From: an uncultured Collinsella sp.
Lineage (GTDB): Bacteria > Actinomycetota > Coriobacteriia > Coriobacteriales > Coriobacteriaceae
Direction: 5' to 3'
DNA: 9,974 bases
Assembly: GCA_900543845.1 (NCBI GenBank)
Contig: UQTD01000063.1
Location: forward strand, 1 to 9,974
Both the position numbers and the translations under genes were made by a program. Below the pieces are notes generated by a model. That model saw nothing but the letters and a program-made list of their open reading frames with translations, searched no databases and was not told where the DNA came from. Of the stretch, positions 1 to 5,677 are shown piece by piece. Numbering within the stretch: the stretch's first letter is position 1; each line of letters starts with the position of its first letter.

Positions 1-583
1 GCTCAGTGTCGGCGTCGGCAGGAGCGTCGCCCTCGGGCACATCCTCGGCCACGTCCTCGCCGTTCGCAGCGGCAACGGCCTCGTGCGGGTCCTTGCCCTC
101 GGCCTCGGCACGCATGCCCAGCACCAGGTTGCGCAGGCCCGCGACCGTGCCTTCCACGTCGGGGGCCGGCTGGTCGGCGTGCAGGTACGCCCAGTCCATC
201 ATAAAGGTCGCCGACGACAGCGCGCCAATGGCCAACGCGTCATCGGGACACGAAAGCTCAACCTCAAAGACACGCTCGTCGTGCTCGCTCACGCGAGTGC
301 GGCCGCACGAAATGCTGCCCGCAAGACCGGTCTCGTTCATGAGCTCGACCGTCACGTGCTCCAGCAGGTGGCAAAGCTCGGTCTGGCCCATGCAGTCCTG
401 GAACTCGCGACCCGAATCGCCTAGGCACAGGTGCTTGGCAATCGCCGGCACCAGGTAGTACACGCGCGCCGTGGCCTCGATATCCTCCGAGGTCATGAGC
501 GGCATGCCGGGGTTCACCAGCACGTGCGCGCAAATCTTGTCCTCGCTGACGGTGACCTTAAGGATGTTGAACAGGCCTGCCAT
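1..583 (-). CDS. Stand-alone cyanophycin-synthetase N-domain-like protein (partial, 3' end outside window)
   Basis: The frame is open from an ATG at 583 to the window edge (194 codons seen, no stop). The start is preceded by AGGGGAGAG about 5 nt upstream, a good ribosome binding site. Residues about 65-115 resemble the N-terminal domain of cyanophycin synthetase: HLLEH at 72-76, then VEL, then CGRTR at 93-97, then a VFEVEL strand. This follows the CphA order HxxEH-xxxEL-GRTR-(I/V)xxVxFEY. In CphA this domain can carry a zinc-peptidase-like site that trims cyanophycin; the HxxEH here would supply the two His ligands and a catalytic Glu. No ATP-grasp or Mur-ligase domain follows. Residues after about 160 form an acidic Ala/Glu/Asp-rich, probably disordered tail. 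The gene starts 24 bp after the CNNM/CorC gene, so they are probably co-transcribed. The gene itself is certain; the family link is by eye, and activity is unproven. Confidence 0.8.
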   Translation of the reverse strand, partial: MAGLFNILKVTVSEDKICAHVLVNPGMPLMTSEDIEATARVYYLVPAIAKHLCLGDSGREFQDCMGQTELCHLLEHVTVELMNETGLAGSISCGRTRVSEHDERVFEVELSCPDDALAIGALSSATFMMDWAYLHADQPAPDVEGTVAGLRNLVLGMRAEAEGKDPHEAVAAANGEDVAEDVPEGDAPADADTE

Positions 584-607
584 AACTCTCCCCTACTCTT
601 CCTTGCC

Positions 608-1981
608 CTACTCGTCGCCATCGTGCGGATCCGCAGAGCCCGCGCCCGACGCCGCCGGCTTCTCTGCCGAGGACTCGGAATCCTTCTTATCGGTTTCGGC
701 CGGAGCGATCACGCGAATGAGCGAGATGCGCTGGCCACGCATCGACTGTACCTTGAATTTGTACCCTGCGACCTCAAACACCTCTCCGATATCGGGCACC
801 GAGTCACAAAGCTCCAAAATCCAGCCGGCGATGGTCTCATAATCATCGCTTTCCTCGAGCGGCCAACCAAGCTCAATCGCGTCATCGCACGAAAAACGCC
901 CATCAACGAGCCACTCGCGGCGCGAAAGGCGCGTGAGATACTTGTTGTCGGGGTCGAACTCGTCCTCGATCTCGCCCACGATCTCCTCGACGATGTCCTC
1001 GATGGTGATGATGCCGGCCGTGCCGCCGTACTCGTCCACGACGACCACGATCTGGTCGTGCGAGGTCTGCATCTCGGACAGCAGCGGCAGGATGTCCTTG
1101 GTATCGGGCACAAAGGTGGCGTCGCGCAGGTAATCGGCGATGGGCTGGTCGCCCTTGCCGTCGAGCGCGGGCTGAATCAGGTCCTTGATGTGCGCGATGC
1201 CCGCGACGTTGTCGGGATCCTCGTGATACACCGGGATGCGGCTGAAGCCGGTCTGGCGCATGGTGGACAGCACGTCGGCGACCGTCTCGTCGTCCTCGCA
1301 CATGGTGGTGTCCACGCGCGGAACCATGACCTCGCGGGCAACGGTGTCGCCCAGGTCAAAGATCTCGTGGATCATGCGCTTTTCCTCATCGAGCAGGTCG
1401 TCCTGCTCCGAGACCATGTACTTGATCTCTTCCTCCGAAACGTTCTGGCGGTCGTCGGCGCTCTTGATGCGCAGGATGCGGGCCAGACCATCGGAGCAAG
1501 CGCCGGTCAGCCACACGAGCGGACGGGCGATCTTTTGGAACACGGAAAGCGGTCCCACGACCTGCTTGGATACGCCCTCGGCGTTAGCGAGGCCGATGCG
1601 CTTGGGCACGAGTTCGCCAATCACGATGGACACAAAGGCGACGGCGACGGTGATGATGACCGGCGCCAGGCCGCGCGCGATGGCGGAAAGCGGCGCGATG
1701 CCAAAGCTCATGAGCCACGTGGCAAGCGGGTCGGACAGGCTCGTCGAGGCGACGGCGGACGAGGCAAAGCCCACGAGCGTGATGGCAACCTGGATGGTGG
1801 CCAGCAGCTGGTCGGAGTCGGCGGCCAGCTTAATGGCGTGCTCGGCGCGCTTGTCGCCTTCCTCGGCCTCGTGTTCCAACACGGCGCGCTTGGCCGTGGT
1901 GAGCGCCATCTCGGACATAGAGAAGTAGCCGTTGATGAGGGTCAGGACGAGCGTGGTAATAAGGGAGATGGTTATGTCCAT
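608..1981 (-). CDS. CNNM/CorC-type (HlyC-family) membrane protein with DUF21 and CBS pair
   Basis: This 457-aa protein has the full order of the CNNM/CorC family, often labelled 'hemolysin C' although its known members concern Mg2+/divalent-cation homeostasis. An N-terminal DUF21 membrane domain spans residues about 4-145, with hydrophobic segments near 4-24, 58-80 and 100-123 and the conserved IGELVPKRIG at 121-130. Then comes a CBS pair: REVMVPR at 216-222, RIPVYH at 248-253, DEYGGTAGIIT at 316-326 and EDIVEEIVGEI at 328-338. The CorC/HlyC C-terminal domain occupies about 350-427, followed by a charged low-complexity tail. The start is the only ATG available in frame. The nearest GGAGG lies an unusually long 15 nt upstream and can pair with CTCC next to the start. 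The gene follows trhA by 107 bp and precedes the CphA-N-like gene by 24 bp. Family assignment is secure; the ion transported is not known. Confidence 0.93.
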   Translation of the reverse strand: MDITISLITTLVLTLINGYFSMSEMALTTAKRAVLEHEAEEGDKRAEHAIKLAADSDQLLATIQVAITLVGFASSAVASTSLSDPLATWLMSFGIAPLSAIARGLAPVIITVAVAFVSIVIGELVPKRIGLANAEGVSKQVVGPLSVFQKIARPLVWLTGACSDGLARILRIKSADDRQNVSEEEIKYMVSEQDDLLDEEKRMIHEIFDLGDTVAREVMVPRVDTTMCEDDETVADVLSTMRQTGFSRIPVYHEDPDNVAGIAHIKDLIQPALDGKGDQPIADYLRDATFVPDTKDILPLLSEMQTSHDQIVVVVDEYGGTAGIITIEDIVEEIVGEIEDEFDPDNKYLTRLSRREWLVDGRFSCDDAIELGWPLEESDDYETIAGWILELCDSVPDIGEVFEVAGYKFKVQSMRGQRISLIRVIAPAETDKKDSESSAEKPAASGAGSADPHDGDE

Positions 1982-2088
1982 CGGGAGTTTCTCGAACCTC
2001 CAAGATTCGGGACGTCAGGGTAAAACGTTGATGGCGGATACGGCAATTGCACCAGTCGCCCGTGCGAGCGGGGCCGTGGGCGTGGTCG

Positions 2089-2772
2089 CTAGATTACGAA
2101 GAGGATCACCGCCATGAACTGGAAGATGCTGCCGGCGAGCACCCACAAGTGGAAAACACTGTGCAGATAGCGCACGTTTTTGGCGATATAGAACGGCACG
2201 CCCACGGTATAGCACACGCCGCCGACGGCGAGCAGGGCAAGCGCGACGGGGTTCAGCAGCGCCACGAGCTCGGGCAGCTTAAAGACAACGAGCCAGCCCA
2301 TCAGCAGGTAGACCAAGCCACTTACCCAGTGCGGTTGACGCTCGCGCATAAAGCACTCGAGGGCGATGCCGATAATGGCGATGGCCCATACGGCAAAGAA
2401 CAGCGCAGGGCCGCCGTCGTTTGCGAGCGTGATGAGGCAAAACGGCGTATAGCTGCCGGCTATGAGCAGGTAGATGCAGCTGTGGTCGATGATGCGAAAC
2501 ACGCGCTTGGCGCGCGCGGGCTGAATCGCGTGATAGAGCGTGGAGGCCAGATATTCGAGAATGATGCTGACGCCATAGACAATCGCCGCGGCCATGTGGG
2601 CCGGGCCTCCGCCGCGCAGGGCAGCGAATACGATCAGGAGCACCAGGCCCGCGATACCCAGCAGGCAGCCGACACCATGGGTGACGGAGTTCATGATCTC
2701 CTCGCCCACCGTGTAGTGTGGAACGGCCGCGGTCTTGGGTCGCGGCTTGGAACTGTCGCTCGAATCGGACAT
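2089..2772 (-). CDS. trhA: PAQR family membrane protein TrhA (hemolysin III family)
   Basis: This 227-aa protein has seven hydrophobic segments and all PAQR signatures: EEIMNSVTHG at 24-33, STLYH at 77-81, DHSCIYLLIAGSYTP at 97-110 and HSVFH at 204-208. By analogy with adiponectin receptors, H81, H204 and H208 would bind zinc within the membrane, giving a hydrolase-like site. Bacterial members are linked to membrane-lipid homeostasis; the hemolysin name is historical. I use the ATG at 2772, 11 nt after GGAGG. A TTG at 2790 would add six residues but overlaps that GGAGG, and an ATG at 2783 is out of frame and followed at once by TAA. The gene leads the run trhA - CNNM/CorC - CphA-N-like and is divergent from the hydrolase gene. 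The 1982-2088 gap below it shows no convincing terminator, so read-through into the next gene is plausible. Confidence 0.93.
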   Translation of the reverse strand: MSDSSDSSKPRPKTAAVPHYTVGEEIMNSVTHGVGCLLGIAGLVLLIVFAALRGGGPAHMAAAIVYGVSIILEYLASTLYHAIQPARAKRVFRIIDHSCIYLLIAGSYTPFCLITLANDGGPALFFAVWAIAIIGIALECFMRERQPHWVSGLVYLLMGWLVVFKLPELVALLNPVALALLAVGGVCYTVGVPFYIAKNVRYLHSVFHLWVLAGSIFQFMAVILFVI

Positions 2773-2807
2773 GCCGGTTACATCCTCCAACGTAAAGAGT
2801 TCTCAAC

Positions 2808-2837
2808 ACTATATCAAAGCGTCTGGGTGCGTGTGAA
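2808..2837 (-). promoter_or_regulatory. Candidate promoter of trhA
   Basis: Reading the minus strand, TTCACA (2837-2832) and TATAGT (2813-2808) are separated by 18 bp. This is one mismatch from the -35 consensus and two from the -10 consensus. Transcription would start near 2801, about 30 nt upstream of the ATG at 2772. It is placed correctly for the first gene of the run, but it is a pattern match only. Confidence 0.4.
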
Positions 2838-2879
2838 ATTTGCACCTTACGTGACCCTTTGTTTACCCATTCTTTGTTT

Positions 2880-2893
2880 GTTGACGCATCAAC
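2880..2893. promoter_or_regulatory. Operator-like dyad O1 over the hydrolase -35 box
   Basis: The 14-mer GTTGACGCATCAAC matches its own reverse complement at 12 of 14 positions and contains the -35 hexamer. It matches a second 14-mer 45 bp downstream at 11 of 14 positions, all three differences being C/T (shared form GTTGAYGYATYAAC). The size and TTGA...TCAA shape fit MarR- or TetR-type repressor sites, but no such regulator gene lies in the window. Confidence 0.5.
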
Positions 2894-2909
2894 GGTGAAC
2901 GTCCATAAT
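2881..2909 (+). promoter_or_regulatory. Sigma-70-type promoter of the alpha/beta hydrolase gene
   Basis: TTGACG (2881-2886) and CATAAT (2904-2909) are separated by exactly 17 bp, each one mismatch from consensus. A start near 2916 would give a leader of about 43 nt ending in AGGAG eight bases before the ATG at 2959. The -35 box lies inside the first of two related dyads, which suggests repression by occlusion. Confidence 0.65.
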
Positions 2910-2924
2910 GCGCTTGCATAAAAT

Positions 2925-2938
2925 GTTGATGTATTAAC
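2925..2938. promoter_or_regulatory. Operator-like dyad O2 in the hydrolase leader
   Basis: GTTGATGTATTAAC is the second copy of the dyad found over the -35 box. With its flanks (2923-2940) it is symmetric at 14 of 18 positions. It lies about 9 bp after the predicted transcription start and 20 bp before the hydrolase ATG. Two similar sites on either side of a promoter are a common arrangement for cooperative repression or a small loop. Confidence 0.5.
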
Positions 2939-2958
2939 ATCTTATAGGAGAATACCGC

Positions 2959-3924
2959 ATGGCTCAAAACGCGCGTTCCCATCGAAAGCTCAAGATAGCC
3001 GGCATCGTTGCACTGGTGGTTGTCGTTGCGCTGCTCGGATTTGCCGGCAACTTTTTGTTTGACTTTGCCCTGAACCCCCAAGCGCCGTACACCATGAAGA
3101 TGATGCAGGATAGCAAGAACGAAAAAGAAGGTGAGCAGCCGGATGCCGAGGACACCGAGGCGCGGGCGTGGTTTAAAGAAAATCGCGAGAGCAGCAGCCT
3201 CACCGCAGATGACGGAACCGAGCTTGCCGCTTGGTATTTTGCCGCGTCGGAGAACACGCACGACTACGCCGTCTGCCTGCATGGATATACCGACGAGCCC
3301 ATCGGCATGGCCCGATACGCCAAACGATTCCATGACCGCGGCATGAACGTGCTCGCACCCGCCGCCCGCGCCCACGAGCGCTCCGGCGGCGACTTTATCG
3401 GCATGGGCTGGCCCGAGCGCCTCGACATCGTCGCATGGATCGAGCGAATCGTTCAGGCTGACCCCGAGGCGCGCATCCTGGTCTTTGGCGAGTCGATGGG
3501 TGCGGCAACCGCCATGAACGTCGCGGGGGAATCTCTGCCCGCAAACGTGAAATGCATTATCGAGGACTGCGGTTATACGAGTGTTTGGGACGAGTTTTCT
3601 TTGCAGCTCAAAGACGTGTTCGGCTTGCCCAGCTTTCCCTTGCTCGATGTAGCAAACTTGGCGTGCAACGTGCGCGCGGGCTACGACTTTCATAAGGCGA
3701 GCAGTGTGGAGCAACTCAAACACGCGACGGTTCCCATGTTGTTTATCCACGGCGACCAGGACACCTTTGTGCCGTACGACATGCTCGACCAAAACTACGA
3801 GGCGTGCGCCAGCAAGGTCAAGCAAAAGCTCACCATCCATGGCGCCACCCACGCCAAGAGCGCGCAAGTTGACCCCGAGCTCTACTGGAACACAGTCAAC
3901 AACTTCCTCGACGAGTATTTTTAG
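2959..3924 (+). CDS. Membrane-anchored alpha/beta hydrolase (YqkD/COG1073-like)
   Basis: This 321-aa protein has a positively charged N-terminus and one hydrophobic segment (residues about 12-36), which should anchor it in the membrane with the enzyme outside. The hydrolase fold then shows the oxyanion HGY at 108-110, a GESMG nucleophile elbow with Ser179, GDQDTFVP with Asp268 as the likely acid, and GATHAKS with His298. RAHERSGGDFIGMG at about 137-150 matches the conserved loop of the YqkD-like group (COG1073). The substrate is unknown; members of this group are usually called esterases or peptidases on weak evidence. The ATG is preceded by AGGAG with 8-nt spacing. The gene is single, divergent from trhA and convergent with the DUF362 gene. 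Its promoter carries two related dyads, so expression is probably repressor-controlled. Confidence 0.92.
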   Translation: MAQNARSHRKLKIAGIVALVVVVALLGFAGNFLFDFALNPQAPYTMKMMQDSKNEKEGEQPDAEDTEARAWFKENRESSSLTADDGTELAAWYFAASENTHDYAVCLHGYTDEPIGMARYAKRFHDRGMNVLAPAARAHERSGGDFIGMGWPERLDIVAWIERIVQADPEARILVFGESMGAATAMNVAGESLPANVKCIIEDCGYTSVWDEFSLQLKDVFGLPSFPLLDVANLACNVRAGYDFHKASSVEQLKHATVPMLFIHGDQDTFVPYDMLDQNYEACASKVKQKLTIHGATHAKSAQVDPELYWNTVNNFLDEYF

Positions 3925-3961
3925 GCAAATAGCACGGTTTACTGGTCTATCTGACCTCCTG

Positions 3962-4093
3962 TTTTCGGAAGTGCGGGGAAAATCGCGCGAAGCCCGACCA
4001 GACCGCAGTTTTACCAACGATTTATCAGGGGTTTTGTTGCCAAAAAACGGTTTGTGGTCGGCGGTATTCGATTTTTCACCGCACTTCCGAAAA
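3962..4093. repeat. 132-bp imperfect inverted repeat between convergent genes
   Basis: The outer 15 bases are perfectly inverted: TTTTCGGAAGTGCGG at 3962-3976 and CCGCACTTCCGAAAA at 4079-4093. Similarity continues inward with small gaps (GAAAA-TCG, then CCGACCA, then GTTTT and CCAAC/GGCAAC), so each arm is about 55-60 bases around an AT-rich centre. Transcripts from either side would fold into one long hairpin. The right end shares AAAA with the terminator stem. It could be a small non-autonomous palindromic element or a 3'-end processing structure. No coding potential is apparent. Confidence 0.7.
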
Positions 4094-4128
4094 GCCGCCC
4101 GTGGGCGCTGTGTGAACGGGCGGCTTTT
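4090..4128. terminator. Bidirectional intrinsic terminator between hydrolase and DUF362 genes
   Basis: A perfect 12-bp inverted repeat, AAAAGCCGCCCG (4090-4101) and CGGGCGGCTTTT (4117-4128), encloses a 15-nt loop. The GC-rich stem ends in a short T run in both directions. It lies between two convergent stop codons (3924 and 4176) and fits termination of both genes. Confidence 0.82.
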
Positions 4129-4175
4129 GCTAACGTTGCGCTACAAAAGCGCTTGATATGTCCAATAGACAGGTG

Positions 4176-5381
4176 CTACTTGACCTCAATGAGCTCGTAC
4201 TCGCTCGTGCCCAGGCCGATCTTCTCGGCATGCGCGATGCACGCACGCCAGTCGGTGTCGGGATGCGTGATGCAGAAGGGATCCTTGGCCTGCTCGCCCT
4301 CCAGATGCTCGTGATTGTGCTCCATCTTGGCCGCGCTATCGGTGAGCTCGGTGTTGGGCAGCGGCTCGGATGCCATGACGGCATCGGCGCAGGCCTGATC
4401 GATAGCGACCGGGTCGAAGCTCGCGAACATGCCGATGTCGTTGACGATAGGCGTATCGTTTTCGGGATGGCAATCGCAGTTGGGGCTGATATCCATGGCA
4501 AGCGAGATATGGAAGCTGGGGCGATCCTGGACAACAGCCTTGGTGTACTCGGCGATCTTGCAGTTGAGCACGTCGGCCGCGGCTTCATAGCCGGGCTTGA
4601 TGGCGTCCTGGTTGCACACGCCGATGCAGCGGCCGCAGCCCACGCAGCGATCGTGGTCGATGGCAGCCACGTGCACCGTGCGAGTAGCGCCGTTGGCAAG
4701 CTCGCGCTCGCGGGTGTCGTCGAACGAGATGGCGCTGTGCGCGCAGATCTTCTCGCAGGCACGGCAGCCAATGCAGGGCTCGGTCGCGACGTTCGGCTTG
4801 CCGGCGGCATGCTGCTCCATCTTGCCAGCACGGCTGCCGCCTCCCATGCCCAGGTTCTTCATGGCGCCGCCAAAACCGGCCTGCTCATGGCCCTTAAAGT
4901 GGGTGAGGCTAATCACGATATCGGCGTCCATGAGCGCCTGACCAATCTTGGCCTCGTGTACGTACTCGCCGCCCTCGACCGGGACGAGTGCCTCGTCGGT
5001 GCCCTTGAGGCCGTCGGCGATGATGATCTGGCAGCCCGTGGCATACGGGGTAAAGCCGTTCTGATAGGCGGTATCGATGTGCTCGAGCGCGTTTTTGCGG
5101 CTACCGACGTAGAGCGTGTTGCAGTCGGTGAGGAAGGGCTTGCCGCCCAGTTCCTTCACGACATCCGCGACGGCGCGGGCGTAGTTGGGGCGCAAAAAGC
5201 TCAGGTTGCCCAGCTCGCCAAAGTGAATCTTGATGGCGACGAACTTGTTCTCAAAGTCGATCTGCTCAATTCCGGCGTGACGGATGAGGCGCTTGAGCTT
5301 GTCGAGCTGGCTCTCGCGAGCATGCGTGCGCAGGTTGGTGAAGTACACCTTAGCGGGTGCTGCGGGTGCAGTTGCGGTCAT
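4176..5381 (-). CDS. DUF362 family protein with two [4Fe-4S] ferredoxin clusters
   Basis: This 401-aa protein has no signal peptide, so it is probably cytoplasmic. Residues about 10-185 form the first DUF362 segment, with KIHFGELGNLSFLRP at 51-65, a THFKGHEQAGFGGAMKN stretch at about 160-176 and the Gly-rich LGMGGGSR after it. A bacterial ferredoxin insert carries C203-C206-C209-C213 and C246-C249-C252-C256, the classic pattern for two [4Fe-4S] clusters. DUF362 then resumes with NCDCHPENDTPIVNDIG at about 301-317 and DPVAIDQA at 323-330. Members of the family are electron-transfer or metal-cofactor proteins without an agreed reaction, so no substrate is proposed. The start has AGGGG upstream. 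The gene is single: it converges with the hydrolase, and repeat copy A lies upstream of it. Confidence 0.93.
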   Translation of the reverse strand: MTATAPAAPAKVYFTNLRTHARESQLDKLKRLIRHAGIEQIDFENKFVAIKIHFGELGNLSFLRPNYARAVADVVKELGGKPFLTDCNTLYVGSRKNALEHIDTAYQNGFTPYATGCQIIIADGLKGTDEALVPVEGGEYVHEAKIGQALMDADIVISLTHFKGHEQAGFGGAMKNLGMGGGSRAGKMEQHAAGKPNVATEPCIGCRACEKICAHSAISFDDTRERELANGATRTVHVAAIDHDRCVGCGRCIGVCNQDAIKPGYEAAADVLNCKIAEYTKAVVQDRPSFHISLAMDISPNCDCHPENDTPIVNDIGMFASFDPVAIDQACADAVMASEPLPNTELTDSAAKMEHNHEHLEGEQAKDPFCITHPDTDWRACIAHAEKIGLGTSEYELIEVK

Positions 5382-5423
5382 AGATCTATCCCCTCGGTCT
5401 ATATGGCGTTACAGACATAGAGG

Positions 5424-5454
5424 ATGGTACCAGTTAAAGCAGAGGTAAAGTCAA
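5424..5454 (-). promoter_or_regulatory. Weak candidate promoter of the DUF362 gene
   Basis: On the minus strand TTGACT (5454-5449) is followed after 19 bp by TACCAT (5429-5424), about 42 nt before the start at 5381. The -35 match is good, but the -10 is poor and the spacing long. It begins 11 bp past the end of repeat copy A, so the repeat ends just before the promoter. Confidence 0.25.
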
Positions 5455-5464
5455 GTACGGCACC

Positions 5465-5677
5465 TAGTCATTGGGGACGCTCTTAAATGACTACTCTTGG
5501 ACTTTGAAAACCACTCATTGGGGACAGACTTAAATGAGTGTCTCGCCACCTGGCAGCTAAGGACGTTCCTTTCCCGCCGGAAGCTGGGGACAGTCCTTGC
5601 CAGCCCAGCCGGCGAGCTGGCAAATCGGCAAAGACCGTCCCCGATGACTAGTCGTTTAAGAACGTCCCCGATGACTA
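5465..5677. repeat. Structured intergenic repeat, copy A (hairpin-rich, MITE/REP-like)
   Basis: This 213-bp block starts with TAGTCATTGGGG and ends with CCCCGATGACTA, an 11-of-12 terminal inverted repeat. Inside are hairpin units TAGTCATT-GGGGACGCTCTTA-AATGACTA (5465-5493), CACTCATT-GGGGACAGACTTA-AATGAGTG (5512-5540) and an inverted one at 5649-5677. A central 57-bp hairpin (5586-5642) is closed by GGGGACAGTC/GACCGTCCCC and holds an inner TTGCCAGC/GCTGGCAA stem. Positions 5544-5684 align without gaps to copy B at 9206-9346 with about 25 differences in 141 bases. The last three bases are the TAG stop of the permease gene. No transposase is nearby; a REP- or MITE-type element is the likeliest nature. 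Confidence 0.85.

Noticed and set aside
431..2023. A 530-codon plus-strand open frame opposite the CNNM/CorC gene and the first gene
   Set aside because: It lies entirely antisense to genes with clear domains; its His/Asp/Arg/Gly-rich composition is the usual reflection of GC-rich codons.
608..2772. A haemolysin/virulence locus, because both families carry 'hemolysin' names
   Set aside because: The HlyC-family (CNNM/CorC) and hemolysin-III (PAQR) names are historical; the motifs point to cation homeostasis and membrane-lipid homeostasis.
2778..2783. ATG directly followed by TAA before trhA, a possible start-stop regulatory element
   Set aside because: The ATG touches the GGAGG with no spacing, so it is unlikely to be used; the ATG at 2772 is better placed.
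2863..4017. A 384-codon minus-strand open frame opposite the hydrolase
   Set aside because: The hydrolase on the plus strand has a full catalytic triad, a promoter and a ribosome binding site; the antisense frame has none of these and runs through the promoter and the inverted repeat.
4158..5420. A 420-codon plus-strand open frame opposite the DUF362 gene
   Set aside because: The DUF362 frame has two perfect ferredoxin cysteine clusters; the opposite frame is a composition shadow.
5465..5677. CRISPR-like array because of repeated GGGGAC/TTAAATGA units
   Set aside because: The units are few, irregularly spaced, in both orientations, and internally palindromic, with no spacers of constant length and no cas genes.
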